From assembly GCA_937872165.1 (NCBI GenBank), contig CALMOR010000091.1:1-11762 (forward strand): a stretch of 11,762 bases of DNA, given 5' to 3'. The translations under genes and the position numbers were made by a program. The notes under the pieces were generated by a model. That model was not told the origin of the DNA and searched no databases. It was given only the letters and a program-made list of their open reading frames with translations. Positions 1-5,088 of this stretch are shown here, one piece after another. This stretch comes from an uncultured Burkholderiales bacterium. Its GTDB lineage: Bacteria > Pseudomonadota > Gammaproteobacteria > Burkholderiales > Burkholderiaceae_D. The stretch's first letter is position 1, and each line of letters begins with the position of its first letter.

Positions 1-124
1 CGGCGAGGACGGCCCGGTGATCCTGCCGCGCAGCAGCGAGGGGCTGTACCTCCTGCAGCGCGTGCGGGACGAGGCCCACCGGTTCGCGATCACCTATCAC
101 CGGGCCAAGCGCGCCGCGGCGTGA
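1..124 (+). CDS. uvrC: UvrC, excinuclease ABC subunit C (3' end only, unusually short C-terminus)
   Basis: Partial gene entering from the left edge; codons are in phase from base 2 and the stop is TGA at 122-124. The 40 visible residues include SEGLYLLQRVRDEAHRFAI followed by TYHRAKR, which matches the conserved end of the UvrC RNase H-like endonuclease domain (family knowledge: the RDEAHRFAI..HR block). UvrC makes the dual incisions around bulky DNA lesions in nucleotide excision repair, with UvrA and UvrB, in the cytoplasm. In most UvrC proteins this block is followed by a region of roughly 60-80 residues with tandem helix-hairpin-helix motifs that binds DNA. Here the protein stops 11 residues after the RDEAHRF block begins to end (ITYHRAKRAAA), and none of the three forward frames downstream encodes an HhH motif. 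The identity is secure; whether the gene is functional is not, because the rest lies outside the window. Confidence 0.85.
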   Translation, partial: GEDGPVILPRSSEGLYLLQRVRDEAHRFAITYHRAKRAAA

Positions 125-186
125 GCGATCGGCCCGCCGCGACGGGGGGGTCGCGGCAGACCGTGGTGATACGCTCAGCGACGATG

Positions 187-224
187 CAGGGCCGGACGGT
201 CGAGTCCTTCGACCGCCGGCCCTG
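187..224 (+). terminator. Strong hairpin between uvrC and the phasin gene
   Basis: Nearly perfect inverted repeat. The outer arms are CAGGGCCGG (187-195) and CCGGCCCTG (216-224). The inner arms are CGGTCGA (197-203) and TCGACCG (209-215). A single bulged A lies at 196 and the loop is GTCCT, giving 16 paired bases. It is followed by TGCGTTT, a poor T tract. It probably ends uvrC transcription, or forms a structured leader of the phasin gene, whose SD begins about 20 bases downstream. The hairpin is seen directly; the terminator role is inference. Confidence 0.6.
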
Positions 225-256
225 TGCGTTTCCGGCACCGTCCGCAGGAGAGCGTC

Positions 257-694
257 ATGAGCAAGCCCGTCAGCAAGGGCGGCAGCCCGACACCGGCCGC
301 GAAGAAGCCGGCCGCCGGTGCGAGGGCCGCGAAGAAGAGCCCGCCGAAGGTCGAGTCCGCGCCGCCGCCGCGCGCGTCGAAGAACATCCTCAGCGCCGGC
401 ATCAAGGCGTTGACGAGCGTCCACGAGGAAGCCGTCGCGCGGCAGAGTCGCGTGTTCGAGTCGCTGCTCGGACTCGGACCGCGACCGGCCGCAACGCCGG
501 CCGCGCCGGAAGCGGCGACGACGCTCGATCCCTTCGGCTTCAAGAAGTTCGAGGACGTGTTCGACCAGCGCGTCGCCCGGGCGCTCCAGCATCTCGGCGT
601 GCCGACCGCGGAAGCCGTATCGCGGTTGACCGAAGAGGTCGAGCGGCTGCGCGAGACGGTCGCGAAGCTCGAGGCCCAGGGTCGCAAGCGCTGA
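257..694 (+). CDS. Phasin family protein (PHA granule-associated, PhaF/PhaI type)
   Basis: The product has 145 residues. The ATG at 257 was chosen because AGGAG lies at 246-250 with a 6-base gap; an upstream GTG would extend through the hairpin and is unlikely. Residues 1-40 are a Lys/Ala/Pro-rich basic segment resembling the histone-like part of PhaF. Residues 43-70 are amphipathic. Residues 91-115 contain FGFKKFEDVFDQRVARAL followed by LGVP, close to the signature of polyhydroxyalkanoate granule-associated proteins (Pfam phasin family PF05597). Residues 120-141 form a heptad-like coiled coil (VSRLTEEVERLRETVAKLEA). Phasins coat PHA granules, control their size and may tether them to DNA through basic regions. 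Here the basic part is N-terminal, whereas PhaF carries it at the C-terminus. There are no Cys or membrane segments. A TetR regulator follows 30 bases downstream on the same strand, and the two may share a transcript. The family call is likely; the granule role is inferred. Confidence 0.75.
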   Translation: MSKPVSKGGSPTPAAKKPAAGARAAKKSPPKVESAPPPRASKNILSAGIKALTSVHEEAVARQSRVFESLLGLGPRPAATPAAPEAATTLDPFGFKKFEDVFDQRVARALQHLGVPTAEAVSRLTEEVERLRETVAKLEAQGRKR

Positions 695-724
695 GCCGCG
701 TCCTCGTCCCGTCACCTCCGCTGC

Positions 725-1357
725 ATGGCCGGCTCGACCACCCGCGATCGCATCCTCGAGAGCGCTCTCGCGCTGTTCAATCGCGAAGGGGTGGCGGCGG
801 TCTCGACGCATCGCATCGCGACCGAGACCGACATCAGTCCGGGCAACCTGCACTACCACTTCAAGACCAAGCAGCAGATCGTCGAACGGCTCTTTCGCCG
901 CTTCGAGCATCGCATCGCGCCGTGCCTCGAAGCGGCTGCCGGCGTCGCGGCGATCGACGACGTGTGGCTGACGCTGCACATGACGTTCGAGGCGATCGAC
1001 GCGTATCGCTTCGTCTATCGGGACATCGCCTATCTGCTCCACGAATACCCGGCCATCGAGGCGGACGCCCAGGCGCTCGTCACCGCGAACCTGATCTCGT
1101 CGCGCGAAGCGTGCGCGCGGCTCGCAGCGGCAGGCGTCCTCCGCGCGACGATCGAGGACGTCGAGATGCTCGCGCTGCAGATGGTCTTCACGACGACCTG
1201 CTGGTTCTCGTTCACGCGGCTGACGCCGCGCGACGCGCGCAGCGACCATGCGGGACCCGGCTTCGCGGCCTACTACACGCTCACGCTGCTGTCGCCGTAC
1301 GTCGTCGGCGAAGCGCGCGACTACCTCAACTATCTGCGCGGCAAATATCTGGGTTGA
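725..1357 (+). CDS. TetR/AcrR family transcriptional regulator
   Basis: The product has 210 residues, a normal length for the family. The N-terminal DNA-binding domain is clear: TTRDRILESALALFNREG (helix 1, residues 5-22), then the helix-turn-helix around residues 27-48 with VSTHRIATETDISPGNLHYHF, and KTKQQIVERLF leading into the ligand-binding domain. The C-terminal domain (about 60-210) is helical, rich in aromatics (TCWFSFTRL, AAYYTLTLL) and probably holds the ligand pocket; I cannot name the ligand. No good SD is visible before the ATG (sequence CACCTCCGCTGC). The gene sits between the phasin and hydrolase genes, 30 and 19 bases away, so it probably belongs to their operon and could control PHA or fatty-ester metabolism. 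I found no convincing palindromic operator nearby. Confidence 0.92.
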   Translation: MAGSTTRDRILESALALFNREGVAAVSTHRIATETDISPGNLHYHFKTKQQIVERLFRRFEHRIAPCLEAAAGVAAIDDVWLTLHMTFEAIDAYRFVYRDIAYLLHEYPAIEADAQALVTANLISSREACARLAAAGVLRATIEDVEMLALQMVFTTTCWFSFTRLTPRDARSDHAGPGFAAYYTLTLLSPYVVGEARDYLNYLRGKYLG

Positions 1358-1376
1358 ACCCCGAGGACCTATCGAC

Positions 1377-2351
1377 ATGAACACCATCACGAGCGACTCA
1401 CCGACGGACCGCACGGCTCAACGCGCGGTGACGCCGCCGTCGCGGCTTCTCCAACTCCTCGAAGGCCGCGTGCTGTGGGAGCTCGGCGCGACCGTGTCCG
1501 CATGGCCGTGGCTCGCGAGGGTGCCGAAGGGCGACGGGCATCCGGTGCTGGTACTGCCCGGACTGGTCGCGAGCGACCTGTCCACGCGGCTGCTGCGCGG
1601 CTATCTGCGCGAGCGCGGCTACTACGTGCACGGCTGGAAGCAGGGCCGCAACCTCGGTCTGCGCAAGGGCGTGGAGCAGGCGATGTTCGACCGCCTCGAA
1701 GCGCTTCACGAGAAGCACGGACGCAAGGTCAGCATCGTCGGATGGAGCCTCGGCGGCCTCTATGCGCGCGTGCTCGCCAAGCAGCGGCCCGACCTCGTGC
1801 GCAGCGTGATCACGCTCGGCAGCCCCTTCGCCGGCTCGCCGCGTTCGACCAACGCGTGGCGCGTCTACGAATGGGCGAGCGGCCAGAAGTCGGACGACCC
1901 GCGTGCGCACGAACGGCTGCGCGGCGAGCTCGCGGTGCCGGCGACCTCGATCTACAGCAGGACCGACGGCATCGTCGCCTGGCCTTCCAGCATCGACGAG
2001 GTCGGCCCGATCTCCGAGAACATCGAGGTCGTCGCGAGCCACCTCGGCCTCGGCGTCAATCCCGCCGTGCTGTATGCCGTCGCCGATCGGCTCGCGCAGC
2101 CCGAGGATGCGTGGCGGCCGTTCGTGCGGACCGGACTGCGGGCGATGGTCTACCCTAAGCCGGCCGCGGGTGGACGCCGCGCGACGACCTTCAACGCCAG
2201 TAGCCGCGGCCGCCGTAGTAACCGCCGCCGTAGCCATAGCCGTAACCGCCGTGCGCGTGGAAGCCCACGACGACCGGAGGTCCGACCGGAACGATGGCGC
2301 ATCCGGCGAGCGTGGCGACGAGGACTGCGAGAGCGATCGACTTCATGGTGA
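1377..2351 (+). CDS. Alpha/beta hydrolase (lipase/esterase-like), with odd Arg-rich C-terminal tail
   Basis: The reading frame encodes 324 residues. The ATG at 1377 follows GAGGA (1363-1367) and lies 19 bases after the TetR stop. The core is an alpha/beta hydrolase fold. HPVLVLPGLVASD (55-67) is the oxyanion-side strand and loop. GWSLGG (122-127) is the nucleophile elbow with Ser124. SRTDGIVAW (194-202) supplies Asp197 and SHLGLGVNP (221-229) supplies His222, so the Ser-Asp-His triad is complete. There is no signal peptide, so it is probably cytoplasmic. The substrate is unknown; next to a phasin, an intracellular PHA oligomer or lipid ester is a reasonable guess. The hydrolase-like core ends near MVYPKP (257-262). 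The last 63 residues contain 23 Arg, look unlike a folded domain, and are encoded over the complete antisense lipoprotein gene at 2191-2346. The tail may therefore be readthrough past a lost stop, or follow an undetected frameshift; an alternative-frame TAA occurs at 2156-2158. Function confidence is high; the 3' end is doubtful. Confidence 0.85.
   Translation: MNTITSDSPTDRTAQRAVTPPSRLLQLLEGRVLWELGATVSAWPWLARVPKGDGHPVLVLPGLVASDLSTRLLRGYLRERGYYVHGWKQGRNLGLRKGVEQAMFDRLEALHEKHGRKVSIVGWSLGGLYARVLAKQRPDLVRSVITLGSPFAGSPRSTNAWRVYEWASGQKSDDPRAHERLRGELAVPATSIYSRTDGIVAWPSSIDEVGPISENIEVVASHLGLGVNPAVLYAVADRLAQPEDAWRPFVRTGLRAMVYPKPAAGGRRATTFNASSRGRRSNRRRSHSRNRRARGSPRRPEVRPERWRIRRAWRRGLRERSTSW
2191..2346 (-). 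CDS. Small Gly/Tyr-rich lipoprotein (51 residues), antisense to the hydrolase tail
   Basis: A short gene read on the minus strand from ATG at 2346 to TGA at 2191. The SD is excellent: GGAGGT (2351-2356 on the complement) with 4 bases (CACC) before ATG. Residues 1-15 form a lipoprotein signal peptide (MKSIALAVLVATLAG) with Lys2, a hydrophobic core and lipobox LAGC, so Cys16 would be lipidated. After a Val/Pro segment (VPVGPPVVVGF, 19-29) comes a low-complexity tail of Gly and Tyr (GGYGYGYGGG, YYGGRGYW). No Asp follows Cys16 (the next residue is Ala), which favours the outer membrane. Such tiny Gly/Tyr-rich envelope lipoproteins recur in proteobacteria without a known role. Coding evidence is the coincidence of signal peptide, lipobox and SD. 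It lies wholly inside the opposite-strand end of the hydrolase frame, which probably explains that frame's Arg-rich tail. A leader hairpin at 2352-2383 covers the SD. Confidence 0.78.
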   Translation of the reverse strand: MKSIALAVLVATLAGCAIVPVGPPVVVGFHAHGGYGYGYGGGYYGGRGYWR

Positions 2352-2383
2352 CCTCCGTGGTTGATCCGGGATCAACGGGGAGG
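2352..2383 (-). promoter_or_regulatory. Leader hairpin sequestering the SD of the small lipoprotein gene
   Basis: Read on the minus-strand RNA, CCUCC (2383-2379) can pair with GGAGG (2356-2352), which is the SD core of the lipoprotein gene. Inside it, GUUGAUC (2376-2370) pairs perfectly with GAUCAAC (2366-2360) around a CCG loop. The two stems are separated by a small CC/CAC internal loop. The pairing is seen directly. Translational control, for example temperature- or factor-dependent opening, is inference; the inner 7-bp palindrome could instead be a protein-binding site in DNA. Confidence 0.5.
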
Positions 2384-2425
2384 CCGGTCCTTCGCCGACA
2401 GCGCTTTGTTACCGGAGGTTTCGCT

Positions 2426-2454
2426 CCCGGCCGACGGTGACGACAGCGGCCGGG
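2426..2454 (-). terminator. GC-rich inverted repeat downstream of slyD
   Basis: CCCGGCCG (2426-2433) and CGGCCGGG (2447-2454) are perfect 8-base inverted arms around a 13-base loop, about 40 bases past the slyD stop. No T tract follows on either strand, so this is at best a weak or Rho-assisted terminator separating slyD from the small lipoprotein gene. The rest of 2347-2496 shows no gene. Confidence 0.35.
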
Positions 2455-2496
2455 GTCGCGGTCACGGGGCTTACGACCCGTTACAGCGAGCCGTCG

Positions 2497-3036
2497 TCAG
2501 TGCAGCGCCTGGCCGCCGTGCTCGTGCTCGCCGTCATCGTCGTCCTCGTCACCGTCGTCGTGATGAGAATGCGCGCCGTGGGCATGGCCGTGCGCGATTT
2601 CCTCGTCGCTCGCTTCGCGCACTTCGAGCACTTCGCACGAGAAGCGCAGCGCGATGCCGGCCAGCGGATGGTTGGCGTCGAGCACCACCGTCTCCGGCGT
2701 CAGGTCGGTGATCGTCAAGATTTCCGGCTCCTCTTCCTCGTCTTCGGGCACGCCTTCGAAGCGCATGCCGACCTCGAGAGGTTCGGGGAACTTGGAGCGG
2801 GCTTCGACGCGAACCTGATCCGCGTCGTACTCGCCGAAGGCATCCTGCGGCTCGAGCTGCATCGCGGTCTTGAAGCCGGGCTCCTGGCCATCGAGCGTCT
2901 CCTCGACGCGCGGGAAGATCCCGTCGTAACCGCCGTGCAGATATTCCACCGGCTCGTCGGTCTCCTCGATGAACTCGCCTTGCGCATCGGTGAGCTTGTA
3001 CTTGAGCGTGACGACGCTGTTCTTGCCGATTTTCAT
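2497..3036 (-). CDS. slyD: SlyD-type FKBP peptidyl-prolyl cis-trans isomerase with His/Asp-rich metal-binding tail
   Basis: The product has 179 residues; ATG at 3034-3036. The N-terminal part (1-70) starts MKIGKNSVVTLKYKLTDAQG and includes VEYLHGGYDGIFPRVEETLDG, matching the SlyD FKBP domain. Residues about 71-125 form the insert-in-flap chaperone domain (QDAFGEYDADQVRVEARSKF). The FKBP fold resumes with DANHPLAGIALRFSCEVLEV (123-142). The tail (about 148-179) is rich in His and Asp/Glu, with nine His (GHAHGAHSHH, EHEH) and no Cys. In E. coli, SlyD catalyses prolyl isomerisation, acts as a folding chaperone and delivers nickel for [NiFe] hydrogenase maturation using a His/Cys-rich tail. The tail here fits metal binding, but the metal is unknown. 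Cytoplasmic, no signal peptide. No clear SD precedes the ATG (pyrimidine-rich CCTGCCCTCCCC). The gene is divergent from roxA. Confidence 0.94.
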   Translation of the reverse strand: MKIGKNSVVTLKYKLTDAQGEFIEETDEPVEYLHGGYDGIFPRVEETLDGQEPGFKTAMQLEPQDAFGEYDADQVRVEARSKFPEPLEVGMRFEGVPEDEEEEPEILTITDLTPETVVLDANHPLAGIALRFSCEVLEVREASDEEIAHGHAHGAHSHHDDGDEDDDDGEHEHGGQALH

Positions 3037-3043
3037 GGGGAGG

Positions 3044-3056
3044 GCAGGTCGCCTGC
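3044..3056 (-). repeat. Short inverted repeat in the slyD leader
   Basis: On the minus strand GCAGG-CGA-CCTGC forms a perfect 5-base inverted repeat ending 7 bases before the slyD ATG, between the predicted transcription start and the ATG. It could be a small leader hairpin or operator half-sites; it is short enough to arise by chance at this GC content. Confidence 0.25.
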
Positions 3057-3076
3057 GCGATCGTTGGGAGCGGCGG

Positions 3077-3082
3077 ATTATA
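3077..3082 (-). promoter_or_regulatory. Consensus -10 box for slyD
   Basis: Complement of ATTATA reads TATAAT, a perfect -10 hexamer in a GC-rich background, in the context CGCGTATAATCCGCC. The start site would fall near 3070, giving a leader of about 34 bases before the slyD ATG. No recognisable -35 is seen at 16-18 bases spacing. Confidence 0.65.
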
Positions 3083-3127
3083 CGCGGCGGTCCGGCGCGT
3101 CGCCGCGCGCGAGGGACGCCGCGCGAC

Positions 3128-3133
3128 TAACAT
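3128..3133 (+). promoter_or_regulatory. Possible -10 box immediately before roxA (leaderless arrangement)
   Basis: TAACAT (4 of 6 matches to TATAAT) ends 8 bases before the roxA ATG at 3142, and no SD is present in CGGACCCC. This spacing would put the transcription start at or next to the ATG. The -35 region is only GC-rich sequence. Tentative. Confidence 0.35.
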
Positions 3134-3141
3134 CGGACCCC

Positions 3142-4293
3142 ATGCCGAGACCCTCCGCCTTCGATCGCGCCTTGCTCGGCGGCCGTTCGCCCGACGCCTT
3201 CCTCTCGCGTTGCTGGCAGCGGGAACCCCTGCTGATCCGCGGCGCGATACCCGCTCTCCGCGGCCTTCCCGACCGTCGCGCCCTCGCGGACCTCGCGTCG
3301 CGCGACGACGTCGAATCGCGTCTCGTGGAGGTCGTCGAGGGCCGCTGGTCGATGAAGCACGGACCGTTCGCCCGACTGCCCCGCAGACGACGCGACTGGA
3401 CCCTCCTCGTCCAGGGCGTGAACCTGCACGACCCGCGGGTCGACGCGGTGATGCGGCGCTTCGACTTCGTCTCGTCGATGCGCCTCGACGACGTGATGAT
3501 GAGCTTCGCGGTCGACGGCGGCGGCGTCGGTCCGCATCTCGACTCGTACGACGTCTTCCTGCTGCAGGTCCAAGGCCGCAGGCGCTGGCGCTGGCGACGG
3601 TCGCCTTCGACCTCGGCGCACGCGAAGGCCGTGGTCGACGGCGTGCCGCTGAAGCTGCTCGCGAACTTCGCACCCGACGACGAAGCGATCCTCGAGCCCG
3701 GCGACATGCTGTACCTGCCACCGTCGTGCGCGCACGAGGGCGTGGCGATCGGCGACTGCGTCACCGCGTCGATCGGCTTCCGCGCGCCGTCGTGGAACGC
3801 GTTGACGCAGGAGTTCCTGTTCGCGATGGCCGAGCGCTCGTGGCCGGACGGGCGGCACGCGGACGCGGGCAGGCGCGCGACCCGGAAGCCGGCGGCCATC
3901 GATCCTTCGATGCTCGCTTCCATCGAGCGGACGCTCGGCGCGATCCGCTGGAACCGCCACGACATCGAGGACTTCGTGGGCCGGCACTTCAGCGAACCGA
4001 AGCCCGACGTCTACTTCGATCCCCCGCGCCCGAAGTCGCTCGCGCGCTTCGCCGCGCGCGCAGCGCGCGGCGGACTCGTGCTCGATCTGCGGACGGTCTT
4101 GCTCTACCGCGGATCGCGTGGCTACATTGCGGGCGAGCCGTTCGCGCTGCCGGGCACGAGCCGCGCGGCGCTCGGACGACTCGCCGATCGACGCGCTCTC
4201 GATGCCGACGCCACCGCCGCGCTGCTGGCCGATCACGCGGCGGCCGCACTGCTGCATCGCTGGTGGACCGACGGCTGGATCCACTTCGCATGA
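3142..4293 (+). CDS. roxA: RoxA/YcfD-type ribosomal protein uL16 arginine hydroxylase (JmjC/cupin oxygenase)
   Basis: The product has 383 residues, close to E. coli YcfD (373). It is a 2-oxoglutarate/Fe(II) oxygenase of the cupin_4 family. The iron-binding facial triad is visible: GPHLDSYDVFLLQVQG carries His132 and Asp134, and LYLPPSCAHEG carries His198. The N-terminus WQREPLLIRGAIP (25-37) and the QGVNLHDP segment (91-98) are typical of RoxA. GRRRWRWRR (145-153) follows the second core strand, where the family places basic residues. The C-terminal part (about 230-383) corresponds to the dimerisation and winged-helix regions. E. coli RoxA hydroxylates an arginine of ribosomal protein uL16 in the cytoplasm; the same reaction is expected here but not shown. 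The ATG at 3142 was chosen because upstream codons of the open frame overlap slyD antisense and look non-coding. The next gene starts 10 bases after its stop. Confidence 0.9.
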   Translation: MPRPSAFDRALLGGRSPDAFLSRCWQREPLLIRGAIPALRGLPDRRALADLASRDDVESRLVEVVEGRWSMKHGPFARLPRRRRDWTLLVQGVNLHDPRVDAVMRRFDFVSSMRLDDVMMSFAVDGGGVGPHLDSYDVFLLQVQGRRRWRWRRSPSTSAHAKAVVDGVPLKLLANFAPDDEAILEPGDMLYLPPSCAHEGVAIGDCVTASIGFRAPSWNALTQEFLFAMAERSWPDGRHADAGRRATRKPAAIDPSMLASIERTLGAIRWNRHDIEDFVGRHFSEPKPDVYFDPPRPKSLARFAARAARGGLVLDLRTVLLYRGSRGYIAGEPFALPGTSRAALGRLADRRALDADATAALLADHAAAALLHRWWTDGWIHFA

Positions 4294-4303
4294 GGACATC
4301 GAC

Positions 4304-4837
4304 ATGGCACATCCAGAGTCCGGACCCGAGCTGCGACCGCTGGCCGGCACGCTGGTACGTACTCCGTTCGATACCCGCGCCGCGTTCGCCGATCATCTGC
4401 AGGACGCGCTCGAGCGGGCCCAGCGCGAGGTGTGGATGACCGATCGCGACTTCGCCGACTGGCCGCTGGCCCAGCCCGCCTTCGCGACCGCGTTGCAGTC
4501 CTTCCTGCGCGTCAGCGCCGCCAACCGCATGCGGCTGCTGACGCTGGACGCCGACCGCATCCCGTCGCAGGCACCGCGCTTCATGCAGGTCCTGAAGTCG
4601 CATGCGTCCAGCGCGCAATGCCGTGTCGTGCCGCCCCATGCGGCCGCCCGTTTCGGCGAGGCCTGCTCGATGCTGATCGCCGATCGCTCGCTGCTGGTTC
4701 GTCGCTTCCATCGCGATCGTCCGCGCGGCGCGGCGGAATTCGATCCCGCCGCGGCCCGGCCCTGGCTCGATCAGTTCGAGACGGTATGGGAAGAATCGTC
4801 CCCTGCGCTGACGTCCACGACGTTGGGGCTCGGTTGA
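4304..4837 (+). CDS. DUF7931-like hypothetical protein, co-transcribed with roxA
   Basis: The product has 177 residues. The ATG at 4304 follows the roxA stop by 10 bases with GAGGA (4292-4296, overlapping that stop) as SD, so the two are probably translated from one mRNA. No signal peptide or membrane segment is visible. The N-terminal half contains FDTRAAFADHLQDALERAQREVWMTDRDFADWPL, then a basic stretch RMRLLTLDADRIPS; the C-terminal half has CSMLIADRSLLVRRFHRDRP and PWLDQFETVWEES. This arrangement (a strand predicting self-recognition of a position, followed by LIADRSLLVRR) resembles the small proteobacterial DUF7931 family, which looks like half of a phospholipase-D-type fold, though no HKD motif is present. 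No enzymatic function can be claimed. The association with RoxA suggests a ribosome- or RNA-related role, but that is speculation. Confidence 0.65.
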   Translation: MAHPESGPELRPLAGTLVRTPFDTRAAFADHLQDALERAQREVWMTDRDFADWPLAQPAFATALQSFLRVSAANRMRLLTLDADRIPSQAPRFMQVLKSHASSAQCRVVPPHAAARFGEACSMLIADRSLLVRRFHRDRPRGAAEFDPAAARPWLDQFETVWEESSPALTSTTLGLG

Positions 4838-5088
4838 GGCGCGAAATGGCGCGAATTGTCACGGCGGCGGGAACTCCGCCCAGGGCCTGTCATCGGACGC
4901 TCCATGCAGCGGCACGTGGCTTATAATCGCGCCCTTGTGTGAATCAGGACTCACGCATCAAGACTCGTGCGGTGCAGCCATCGAAGGACCGTGCAGTCGG
5001 GACAGCGAATGCGAATCGGTCCCGCGGTCCCCGTAACGAAGATGGCATCTGGCGCCAAGAGCGCGCTCACTCTCCCAAGGAAGGAAAC
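4838..5088 (+). promoter_or_regulatory. Promoter and long leader of the Pro/Ala/Thr lipoprotein gene
   Basis: This is a 251-base stretch with no convincing gene. TATAAT at 4922-4927 is a perfect -10 in the context GTGGCTTATAATCGCGCCC; no good -35 is found. Transcription from about 4934 would give a leader of some 155 bases before the ATG at 5089. The leader holds several GGACCG/CGGTCC segments that could pair (near 4986-4991, 5017-5022 and 5024-5029). A 16-codon reading frame (5042-5092) has a TGA that overlaps the lipoprotein ATG as ATGA. AAGGAAGGA just before the ATG is a good SD and contains two GGA motifs. Confidence 0.6.

Noticed and set aside
125..256. Missing UvrC HhH region hidden by a frameshift
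   Set aside because: All three forward frames of this stretch were read and none shows an HhH motif such as I-x-G-V/I-G-x-K/R.
121..1380. Long + frame overlapping phasin and TetR genes
   Set aside because: Arg-rich shadow of two genes with recognisable domains and, for the phasin, a good SD.
2437..3141. Upstream extension of the roxA frame across slyD
   Set aside because: It is antisense to slyD, and homologues of RoxA start near the ATG at 3142.
4838..4921. Possible terminator after the DUF7931-like gene
   Set aside because: Only short GC repeats (for example GGCGG..CCGCC) with no T tract were visible; not strong enough to list.
4904..4942. 12-codon frame starting at ATG 4904
   Set aside because: It spans the -10 box at 4922-4927, so it would start upstream of the predicted transcription start; no SD.
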